Below are positions 12,531 through 21,277 of a stretch of 64,000 nt of DNA, one piece after another. Under the pieces are notes generated by a model that was given only the letters and a program-made list of their open reading frames with translations, did not search any database and had not been told where the DNA came from. The stretch covers positions 1 through 64,000 of the forward strand of contig CALSCP010002411.1 of NCBI GenBank assembly GCA_943704425.1. The letters are read 5' to 3'. Each line of letters starts with the position of its first letter. The first letter of the stretch is position 1. This stretch comes from Ministeria vibrans ATCC 50519. Lineage: Eukaryota; Opisthokonta; Filasterea. The translations under genes were made by a program, and so were the position numbers.

Positions 12531-13261
12531 CATGCAACCGCAACGCCGTGCTTGCCATTGTGCTGCTCTGCGCCGGTGTTGTTGAGGCCACGGTGCTTGC
12601 CAAGGTGTTGACGGGTCTGTCTGCGCTGGCCATCGACCATGGCGGAGTGGACGCGACGTGCGTGTACGCCGCACAGGTGCTGCTCTTCTGTGGGGCGCTG
12701 CTCCTGCGCTACGCTGTTCATTTTGACCTGTCGCCCGCTCAGCTTGTCTACCAGCTGGGTCTTTGTGGGTCTGCATGGAGCTCATGTTGGAAGGGGACAC
12801 TCTTGAAAGTTGCTCTGATGTGTTCGATTCTCATTGCCACAAGTTCGACAACGTACACTTCACTCGCGGAATGCCCGAAGCTACGCGAGCGAATCATGCG
12901 ACGGGTTATTACCGCACCCATTCGCGAAGAACTTGTATATCGTGGCGTGCTCCTGGCACTCGCACTTCGTCGCGGTCTCTCCACCTCCGCCGCAACACTC
13001 GTGTGCTCACTCGCGTTTGCGACCGTCCACCTTACCAGCGAACTCTCCTTGTTTGACAACACCCGCCAATTCATTGTACTCTTTGTCTCTGCCCGTGCCT
13101 TTAGCCGTCTCACCCTTGCCTCGTCCTCCCTCTGGCCCGCACTTCTCCTCCATGCCACAAACAACGCCTGCGCCATCTGTGCTCCTCTCTCCTCCACCTC
13201 TTCACTTTTCTCTCTTATTCTCACTCTCTTGCGACTCACTTCTCTCTTCCTTCTCTTCTAA
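12531..13261 (+). CDS. RCE1-like CAAX prenyl protease (CPBP/ABI family), start unclear
   Basis: A multi-span membrane protease expected in the ER, removing -AAX from prenylated CAAX proteins. The diagnostic motifs are present: IREELVYRGV (EExxxR), FATVHLTSEL (FxxxH) and LLLHATNNACA (HxxxN). The upstream LRYAVHFDLSPAQLVYQLG region matches the RCE1 N-terminal membrane segment. No in-frame ATG precedes this region. The frame opens through the microsatellite, and a TGTGACTGTAG acceptor-like site sits at about 12530, so an upstream coding exon is probably missing or hidden. The stop at 13261 is 76 bp from the stop of the convergent SNAPC4 gene. A WD40 protein ending in a CAAX box at 37.9 kb is a possible type of substrate. 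Confidence 0.75.
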
Positions 13262-13336
13262 CCAACCTATGCAATTCAATGATCAGTCTCTTGTACAACA
13301 ACAAAAAAAAAAAAGAACCAACGAAACACTTCGTCT

Positions 13337-15263
13337 CTACTCGCTCTCCAAATCACTCTCATACACAGCCCATTCCGCCGCATCAAACGCACTCCGCCCA
13401 CTCTTCCGCCTTGCACGCCCACTGCTACTCGTTGTAGTAGGAGTAGTGGTAGTGGTGGTGGTAGAAGTGGGCGTAGTAGTGGTGATGGCGGGATGTGAGG
13501 GAATGTGCGAGTCCTCATCTTCTTCATCGTGTTCCGATCCGTCCATACGTGGGGTTGTTTCCTCTTCGTCTGTCTCCATCTCATTGACACTCCCCTTTTC
13601 CCTGCGTCTCCACCCCCTACTGCTCCTTGTTTGCTCGCCCCCCTTTGCTTTCTTGTTGACTCGTGCTCGTGTGCGTCGCACTCTTGTCCCATCCTCCATC
13701 CCGTCTCCTTCTTCTTCTTCCTCCTCCGCCTCCTCCTCCTCCTCCCCCCTGCTTTCTTTCCGCTTCCTACCACGTCTCACACGCTCCTTTCGTCGCGACA
13801 CAAGCGTATCGCCAACCGCCCGTGGTACTCTCTCCGCCACCGCCTCCACCCCAACGCTCTCCTCCACCTCCATAAAGTCCTTGGCCGACAGCAATGTCCG
13901 CTCCCGCAACACCCCAACGTGCCGCTGCACCAGCTTGCTCCGCCGCTGCAGCGGACTCTCCACCTGCTCTCGCGCCCGTTCCGGATTCAGCGTCCGCCAT
14001 CGTCGCCACAACATGTTGTCTGTGCGTGGCTTCATCAGCTCCGCAATGCGACTCCACTGGAACTGAAGCTCTTCAGCCAGTCGCAACAATCGCGCGTCCT
14101 CTCGCTCAGTCCACTTGATCTTTACCGTCGCCTGCGACTGCAATTTGGGGTCAAGAATGTTGCACCACCGCTCACGACACTGCACATCATTGCGTGTGCC
14201 CACCACCGTCTGCACGCGACTCCACCGTGGCCCATACAGCTCTACCCCCTGTCGCAACAACGCATCCTCGTCTGCATCCCACGCTCCGCGTCGAAAGTCC
14301 GGTCGAATCGCCTTTTGGTAGTGATGCAGACACTGCTGGCTCGTGCGTCCTGGCAGCCACCGCGCAATGTACGTCCATTGCGATGCCCCATACTGCGCCA
14401 CAAGTCGCACCAGCTACACAAACACAACGCAAAAAGCATCATCAGTATCCCTACTCTCTCCTCTCTCCTCTCATTCGCCTCTCTCCCTATTTTTTTTATC
14501 TCCCTATAATTTGTACCGTTTCGTCTTCTTCCTTGGTCCATAGACCGCGCACAAGACGATCGTTGAGACTTGTTTGGTAGCGACGGAAGCACAGCCAGGC
14601 GGTGCGTCGGGTGCCCAGCAGCTCTGCAATGCGGTCCCAGTCGCGAAAGTGTTGTTCAACGGCATAGCGCAGCAACGATTTGTCTTCTTCCTTGGGCCAA
14701 GGACCCTTGTTAATCAGCGGGTGTTGCAAATTGAGCCATTGCAAACGACAGTCGTCTGCCGACCGCGTGTGGACGTGTGCCTCGGCGACCCTCTGCCAGT
14801 CAATGCCGACCACGTTCAGTTCGAGCTCGTCAAGTGCCATGGCTCTGATCGCATCAACATGTTCGCTCACTGTGGCAAGTCCCCGAGCAATGTCGTCGCG
14901 ACCCATATCGAGAGTGCCTTCATCACCGTTGTTCACCGTAACAGTCACATCGTTCCTGCCACTACTCTCCGCACGCTGTTGACGCAGTCGACGTTGAGCA
15001 TCGAGGAGGATCCTCTGTTGAGCACGCACAGGAACAAGAAGACGTTCGCGGTTCTGTTCGCGAATGGCCGCCGCCAATTCAATGGTCTCCTCGTTGGTCC
15101 AGTTGCGATAGTAAGGTGCCGAAATGCCTCGCGCACGTCGGTAAGCCATCTTTGCGTGTGTGACCGGGTCGGGAGGAGGAATGGCGCCTGTCGCATCCAC
15201 AAAGTACGGATGAAAGAAGTGGCGACGCGTCACACGTTGCGCCGCCTTGGTTTGCGTCGCGTG

Positions 15264-15305
<42 letters not shown>

Positions 15306-15641
15306 GTTGTCGTCGCCGTCACTGTCGTGGCTGTCCTCGTCCGACAACGGTGCCAGTCCTGTCAGCCTGCGAGCGTACTCGTCGTCAACACCCCCGTCTT
15401 CGTGGTCCTTGGCACCGCCCGACGGTAGAGCCTCGGCAAGGACGACGCCATTGGCAACACTCTACGAGCGAGAGGGGAGAGGGAATCAGTCAGCCAAGGG
15501 GGAGTGCCACTCTCACGAAATACACACCGAAAGTTGTCGCTGAAGAGCCCGATTGCGCAGCAGGGCGCGATCAAGAGTAGCAATTTGATCTCGCAACGCC
15601 GCCTGAAGATTACGGTTGGCCACCAGGGCCGCTTGGGCCAT
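13337..15641 (-). CDS. SNAPC4: SNAPC4 (SNAP190)-like multi-Myb protein, snRNA promoter binding
   Basis: Largest subunit of the snRNA-activating complex, which recognises proximal elements of snRNA promoters in the nucleus. The ATG at 15641 opens a coiled-coil segment (MAQAALVANRNLQAALRDQ). Three exons can be followed, with introns near 15526-15463 and 14520-14414. An acidic stretch with a run of 13 Asp precedes FFHPYFVDATGAIPPPD, typical of SNAPC4. At least four Myb repeats follow: HPLINKGPWPKEEDKSLL, RGLWTKEEDETVQ with QYGASQWTYIARWLPGR, RRGAWDADEDALLRQGVE with YGPRWSRVQTVVGTR, and IKWTEREDARLLRLAEE. The C-terminus is basic and acidic low-complexity sequence with a Thr run. Assignment rests on repeat number and the family-specific N-terminal block. 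Confidence 0.82.
15253..15303. repeat. (GTC)n trinucleotide repeat coding for poly-Asp
   Basis: About 13 GTC units on the plus strand code for an uninterrupted Asp run in the SNAPC4-like protein. Its length is likely to vary between strains. Confidence 0.9.
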
Positions 15642-15841
15642 CAAAAAGTAGAAAAATATTTGATAATAAACTTAAAATTTGATTCTGGTGAATCAAGAAT
15701 AAATGGGTGCTTCAGACGCTTCTTCTGCTCCTTTTTCCTTTTGGTTGCAGTGCGTGAGTCACGTCACAATCTTTCTCCTTTATCCTCTGAGAGACTGCGC
15801 TCTCGCACACCTTTGAGTAACTCCCACTGTTACAGAGCGCA
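15642..15841. promoter_or_regulatory. Divergent intergenic region, SNAPC4 / glycoside hydrolase
   Basis: 200 bp between two start codons on opposite strands, AT-rich near 15640-15700. It must contain the promoters of both genes. No specific element was recognised. Confidence 0.4.
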
Positions 15842-17701
15842 ATGTTTTGTGTATTGCCGCTCCTGCTCGCCACGGCGATGGCGCTCACCATCCAGATGGA
15901 GGTGGTGAACGAACACGGGTACTCTCGCTACGAGCCGGGCGTCATGGGCGTGTCGCAGTACGGGAATGTGTGTCCAAGGGCCATTCCCGACTGCTACGCC
16001 GCGCGTCGTCTTGAGACGCTCGGCATCCGTCTCGTTGGCTCGACCGAAGGCATTTCGGGTCTCAACGCGACGGAAACACACTGGACGGTGGACCTCATCC
16101 GCGAGCAGATGCGTTCGCCAGCGGCAGTGGCCCAGTGGAACGCCGGACCGCTGTCGGCGCGGCTCAAGGAGCTGTCGCACAACCCTCGCGTGCCGTCGTG
16201 GTGGTACTCGCGCGGCTACATTCCCAACGACAATCTCACGCCCCCGGGTGCTGTCGATTGCAAAGACTGTGTGCCGCGCTCACCAGTGCGCTGGGGCACC
16301 GCACAGGCCGAGTATTTGCGACACGTTCTCTCAGACTATCCGCAGCTTGCGCACACTCACATTCTGAACGAACCCAATGCGCACTGGTGGAAAGTCGGCC
16401 TCAACGGCACCGACTATGCGGCCTTTTTTCTGACGGCTGCGTCCGTGATGCGTCAAGCGCATCCCGACATCGCCATTGGTGGTCCCGTCACTTGGTGTCC
16501 TCCGTCGGGCACCGGTCGTGGTCTGGCCACGGCCAAGCCCTGGAACACCTGGGCCGACTACGCGTTGCCCATGCTTGACATGGTCCTGCCTCGCGGTCTT
16601 CTCTCCTACTACGATTTTCACTCGTACAACGACACGGGCGCCTATCTTGCCGGCGAAATTGCTCTAGTCGCAGGCTACGCGCGCACACACGGCCACTCAC
16701 TCCGCAGTGCCATCACCGAGAACAACATTGCACTGCAAGATCCCGTCTACGTGGCATCGTGGTCCTTGCACTGGCAATTCCGTGCACTACCCCTTGCCAT
16801 CATCACACACTATCTACTGCGCTCACCTGACAAGCTCAGCTCCCGCCATGTCTTCGACTGGCACGTCGACGGTCTGTTCCCCATCGTCAACGTGAGCGAC
16901 CCTTTCACCCTGACACCCACCATTGCGCTCTTCCAATTGCTGCACAATAGTACGCTGCTTGACATGCGTCGTCTCAGTCTCGACAGCGAAGTGCCCAGCA
17001 CAAGTGCAAGCGACCTATTGTATGCCAATGCGGGCATCTCAGCCGACGCTCAGTCGGTCACTCTCCTGCTCACCAACGGTGCCACAGGTATCTCACAGCA
17101 GCTACATGGTCCTCTCGTGCAGGGGCTTCAAGGAAACGTACTCAACGTGCAAGGACACTCCGTGAGCGCGCACGGCGTCGACTTCTTCCCGTGCCCCCTT
17201 GATCTTCAGAATGGAACCATTGTCGTGCCACCACTCACGTCACTCTACTGCAAGTATGCACTTGTAGAGCCACAGTCACCGCCCACCGTGGTGCACACGG
17301 AACTCTTCAGCGCCACCTCCTTTATGCGCAACCTCACTACATCCATGTTGTTCGAAGGCGACATTGCGCTTCCGTCCAATGTCACAGCACACTCACACAC
17401 TCCCCTTTTTGTGCGTTTCGGCGTCAAAGGAGGCGCCAATGCCAGCGAATGGACACTCACTCTGAGTGACAGCAGTAGTCCCCATCGCAGCACTCTTGTC
17501 ATCTCCTCACCGGGTCCCTATGCTCAACTGACTGCCCCGAGCACACTCCTACACGCATCCCCGTCACACATTGCCGTGCGTCTTGAGTGCACGCGCGACT
17601 GTGACAAGTACTTCATACCGTCCAAAGCAGCCCCCACCTTTGTCTCATTTGTCTCCATTGTCGTGGAACAAATCAAGAGAGAGCGCGACAGTAATGAATA
17701 A
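15842..17701 (+). CDS. Secreted glycoside hydrolase, probably clan GH-A
   Basis: A single exon coding for 619 residues with an N-terminal signal peptide (MFCVLPLLLATAMALT). The first about 360 residues look like a TIM-barrel hydrolase: THILNEPNAHWW carries the Asn-Glu pair expected of a clan GH-A acid/base, and SAITENNIAL is a candidate nucleophile strand. The second half (after about residue 370) is beta-rich and probably an accessory domain. Many N-x-S/T sites fit a secreted protein. The arrangement resembles agarase/porphyranase-like families, but I cannot fix the family or substrate from memory. It probably acts outside the cell on a polysaccharide. Confidence 0.55.
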   Translation: MFCVLPLLLATAMALTIQMEVVNEHGYSRYEPGVMGVSQYGNVCPRAIPDCYAARRLETLGIRLVGSTEGISGLNATETHWTVDLIREQMRSPAAVAQWNAGPLSARLKELSHNPRVPSWWYSRGYIPNDNLTPPGAVDCKDCVPRSPVRWGTAQAEYLRHVLSDYPQLAHTHILNEPNAHWWKVGLNGTDYAAFFLTAASVMRQAHPDIAIGGPVTWCPPSGTGRGLATAKPWNTWADYALPMLDMVLPRGLLSYYDFHSYNDTGAYLAGEIALVAGYARTHGHSLRSAITENNIALQDPVYVASWSLHWQFRALPLAIITHYLLRSPDKLSSRHVFDWHVDGLFPIVNVSDPFTLTPTIALFQLLHNSTLLDMRRLSLDSEVPSTSASDLLYANAGISADAQSVTLLLTNGATGISQQLHGPLVQGLQGNVLNVQGHSVSAHGVDFFPCPLDLQNGTIVVPPLTSLYCKYALVEPQSPPTVVHTELFSATSFMRNLTTSMLFEGDIALPSNVTAHSHTPLFVRFGVKGGANASEWTLTLSDSSSPHRSTLVISSPGPYAQLTAPSTLLHASPSHIAVRLECTRDCDKYFIPSKAAPTFVSFVSIVVEQIKRERDSNE

Positions 17702-17747
17702 AGCAAAAATGTTTTTCATAATAACCATCATTATTATTTTCATCGTT

Positions 17748-20436
17748 CTACACATCAAGACCAAAACGCGCTACAAATGACTCAATCATTCCCACTGCAG
17801 ATCCTTCAAACTCATCCAAGACAACACTCCCATCGTGCTCAAGACGCGTGTGCGCCTGTACCAGCAACGACCGTGGCTTGCGCACCTTCATGACCATGTC
17901 ACGCCACGCCAGCTCACGTTCGCCAACACTGCACAGAGACGAGTACATTGCGCTCGCCGAGTCTTTGTTTCCCGTCGCCTTGTACACGTTCAACTAGACA
18001 AATTGGTGTGAGCACGTCCATACTATTTTCTGATCACTCACCTTGAGAAGGAAATCCGCAATGCATTGTTTCCCGACCGTCGCAATCTTACTACGGTCCA
18101 GAACCACCTCAAGGGGTGACGGGGCGTCCTCCTCGGTCTTCTCTGTGACGGTGGCAAACCCTTGACCTGCACGCAGGAACGACTGCAGGATTGCAAAGCG
18201 AGCTTGCATATGAGCCTATATATAAAAAAAACAGGCGAGAGGTGTGGTGTAAGTGTGTCGAAAATTAATCAAAGGTTGAATACTTGTCGCCACTGGTTGG
18301 TTTCGGGGGAGTAAAATTCGAGGGCGCGAATACCAGCACGCGCCATGATGAGCCAGTTGATGTAAGCAAGGTCAGAGACGCCCTCGGTGGTAGGGTTGGA
18401 CGCGTCAGTATGACCAAAGACGGCACAGGCATCGTCGTGGAGCGACAGGTAGATGCCGACGCACTCAGCGCGACACTCTTCCATGCTTGAGGACATGGCG
18501 CCAAAGCGCTGGTCGTACGTCTCACTGCCATCGTACCACGATGCAACAGGCTGCAAGGGAGCAACGAAAATGAGTCTCCTTCACCAGTTTTCGTTTGGTT
18601 CTACCTTGTTCGTTGTTGGGTCGATGAGATCACGATCAAAATCAAACTGACCGGGAGTCGTCTCGGCAAAGAGACGTCCGCTGCCATGGCCCACAAGTTC
18701 GTGCAGACCAACCTGTACATCAAACGAGTCGGACGCCCATTTCTGATAGAGGCTTTGGTCGGCACTGGACACAAACGAGATGTGGTCGTCGCGCGCAGTG
18801 GCGTATGCGGCACGCAGAACATTGCCCAGCGAGACATTCTTGAAACCATCCTTGGCACGCACCTCCTCCAAATTGGGGATGTTGATGCCGGCGGGAACGC
18901 CACTCGAGGCAAATGTAATCACCTCGAGCGATGTAAAGTCGGGACGTTTGAATTCGGTGCGTTCAAAGGCAGAGGGCCAAGGGAGGCGCTGAAGCAGTGT
19001 CGCGCCCATGTCAACAAGTGCATTGAACTTGGCCGACGTCTCCTTGTTGACCACCGAGACAAATCCTTCAAACTCAGCACTATTAAAGAGAGAGAGAGAG
19101 AGAGGAGGGAGAAAGTGATAGAGAGAGAGAGAGAAAGGAGAGAGAAAGAAACAAAGTGATAGAGAGAGAAAAAGGAGGGAGAGAAAAACAAAGTGATAGA
19201 GAGAGAGAGAATCAAAGTGATAGAGAGTGAGAGGAAAAAACAAAACAAAAACAAAAACAAAGAAAGCAGAATCAGTACGTACGTACATGCATAAGCCACA
19301 AAATAGGGCACTAGCGCTTGTTTGTTTGTTTGCTTTTTTCACATAATTATACCGAACACCGACTGGATCGCGATAGGTCTCGACAAAGCCAACGTTGGTC
19401 TCGACGGACGGGCCAATGTCGTGCACCCAATGCGATTGGGATTCGCTGAACTTGGGGATGGAGCCGGTGGTGAACGACTCGACGTAGCAGTCGATCATCT
19501 TCTCTTGTGTTTCGTTTGCTGCATACTGGCGCGCAATGGCCATGTGAGCAGCGAGACGTGCCATGGGCTGGGAGAAGTCGCCACGGACCACGCGCACTTC
19601 GAGGCCATCTGCGCCGTGCAGTGTCGTGATGGGTCCGACGTCGGCCGAGGCGAGACGCACTTCAAAGAGGTGTTCGTCGAGTTGGAAGACGCGCGTGTTG
19701 TACAGGGCAAAGCTGGTCTCGGGCGGCTGGCCGTTGAGCAACGCATCGACTCGCGCAATGTCGTCCGACTTGATGCCAGGCGAGTAGTACGCCGAGATGC
19801 CCTTGCCGTCGAGCCCGAGGGCACGCTCGCCAGGAGCAAGAGAGAAAATCTTCTCGCGGCACTGAGCAAAATGGGCGAGGACGCGATCGCGGACGCTGGA
19901 CTGAGCACACGCAAGGATGGCGTGGAAGGCTTGTTCACTCAGGCGCGGCACAATCTTAGTGTCTCCAAACGACAGGTAGTTGCCCATGTTGCCGTAAAAG
20001 GTGGCGGCATAGTTGAGAAACGCATCGAAATTCTCGGGGGTGGCCACGCTGAGGTCGTCGACGACGCGTGTGCGGAACGACGCGACACTCTGCTCAGAGG
20101 CAAACAGAGTTTGCAGCAACGCAAAAATGTGCGGCGATTCGTCCGAAAGCTGGCTCAGGCACACTCGCGCGCCTTGCCAGTAGCCCACGCTGAGCTCGTG
20201 GGCATACCGCTGCTCGCGCGGCGTCAGTAGCTGAAACGCTTTCCTGCAATGAAACGAATCAGAGAGTGACGGACACTTTTCAGTTCTGACTTGCAATCGA
20301 GGAAGGCAAATGTGGGTTTCTCGGGCGTGAGATAGAGATCGGTAGACATGGGGCGACGCTTGGTAAGAATGGAGCGAAAAGCAATTCGAGCGAGAGGTCG
20401 AAGGAGCATAAAAAATAAATATTGTCGAATAGTCAT
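17748..20436 (-). CDS. DPP3: Dipeptidyl peptidase III (zinc exopeptidase, M49)
   Basis: DPP III removes N-terminal dipeptides from short peptides, usually in the cytosol. Six exons: 20436/20349-20291, 20243-19352, 19079-18605, 18550-18284, 18215-18042 and 17993-17748. The zinc motif HELVGHGSGRL is the family's HELLGH type, and EECRAE supplies the third ligand. Other matches are GVPAGINIPN, SLGNVLRAAYAT, FDVQVGLHE, WRQ|AHMQARFAIL and VQAHTRLE. The usual start is the ATG at 20349 (MSTDLYLTPEK). An in-frame ATG at 20436 adds MTIRQYLFFMLLRPLARI plus more basic residues, which looks like a mitochondrial presequence. The intron at 19351-19080 is filled with a simple repeat, yet the gene is continuous across it. 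Confidence 0.93.
19084..19245 (-). repeat. Intronic CTCTATCACTTTGTTT tandem tract
   Basis: Four or five AAACAAAGTGATAGAGAG units (reverse complement CTCTATCACTTTGTTT) within GA-rich spacers in a DPP III intron. The pyrimidine-rich strand is the sense strand. Confidence 0.85.
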
Positions 20437-20537
20437 TTTCGGGCTTTTCCTTTCGTCAATCTTTCAGATTGACAGATCACAGATTTTTACACACACACTT
20501 TCTGTTGCACCAACCTATTCTCGCATCTGATCTGAGC

Positions 20538-20879
20538 ATGTCTGAGAAGACGTTTATGCATGACGACGACTTGCCGTCGTTGCCGCTCCCGCGTCTGGAG
20601 GTGAGTGTTGTTGTGTGGTTGTTGTTGGTTAGGTCTCATCCTCATCATCCGCTCGCTCTGCGTTCACCGGCCCGTAGGACACCATTGAGCGGTACATCAG
20701 CTCGTGCGAGGGGGTGGGTGCGTCGCCCGAGTCGCTTACGGAGACGCGGCGGCGATGGAAAGAGGCGCAGGAGAGTGGCGTTCTGGACGGACTGCAGCGC
20801 GCGCTTGAAGAACGCGCTGCGTCGTCCCGCAACTGGCTGGAGGAGTGGTGGAATACAGTCGCATATCTGATGGGTCGAG
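20538..20879 (+). CDS. Choline/carnitine acyltransferase, N-terminal stump
   Basis: Exon 20538-20600 gives MSEKTFMHDDDLPSLPLPRL. After an intron, exon 20678-20879 gives DTIERYISSCEGV, GVLDGLQRALEERAA and NWLEEWWNTVAYL. This is the canonical start of carnitine/choline acyltransferases (LPxLPxPxLxxTxxRY, then NWLxxWWxxxAYL). Such enzymes are about 600 residues; only about 88 are present here, and the catalytic His and all later motifs are missing. The last exon ends in a proper donor (GAG|GTATGC) about 20 nt before a 24-nt poly-T run, beyond which lies an unrelated gene on the other strand. A truncated copy or assembly join rather than a complete gene. Confidence 0.8.
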
Positions 20880-20901
20880 GTATGCCTCTGGATTTTTTTC
20901 G

Positions 20902-20925
20902 TTTTTTTTTTTTTTTTTTTTTTTT
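20902..20925. repeat. Poly-T tract (24 nt) between two stumps
   Basis: The uninterrupted T run separates the truncated acyltransferase (+) from the truncated ubiquitin-conjugating enzyme (-). Both genes point into it. Confidence 0.9.
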
Positions 20926-20938
20926 CTGTATTACTTAC

Positions 20939-21112
20939 TGCCATTTCGATGTTCCAGACGGTCAGGTCGCCTGTATCAAGAAGTCTAATCCCGTCCAGCG
21001 GGTTTTTCTGGGTCGAAACCGTGTGAGATGCTCTTGGACGGAACAAAGGGGAGAAATGAGGGGATCTTACCATCATCGCCTCGTACTCCTTCCGCAGTCG
21101 CTTCGACACCAT
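20939..21112 (-). CDS. Ubiquitin-conjugating enzyme E2, N-terminal stump
   Basis: Exon 21112-21071 gives MVSKRLRKEYEAMM. After an intron, exon 21007-20939 gives KNPLDGIRLLDTGDL and VWNIEMA. The pattern RLxKEYxxMxxNPxxGI, followed by a short strand with W, is the N-terminus of the UBC fold. The active-site Cys region and the remaining two thirds of the about 150-residue domain are absent. The second exon ends in a good donor (GCA|GTAAGT), after which the sequence runs into the poly-T/A tract. The ATG at 21112 is the first in frame. Confidence 0.7.
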
Positions 21113-21277
21113 TTCACGCGCTGTTTTCACCTTTCAAGTGAATCTATTGTGAATATTGTCACGTCTCAGGCCGGGAAAATGAATATGAGAAGAAAAAAGT
21201 GTGTGTGTGTGTATATAAAAGTTTGCTCATTTCGATCGGAAATTCGAAATATTTTCTTTCATTAATTCTTTCTCACC

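Noticed and set aside
12834-14066. 410-codon plus-strand frame spanning the CAAX protease end and SNAPC4
   Set aside because: It crosses two well-supported genes on opposite strands, is low complexity, and has no domain.
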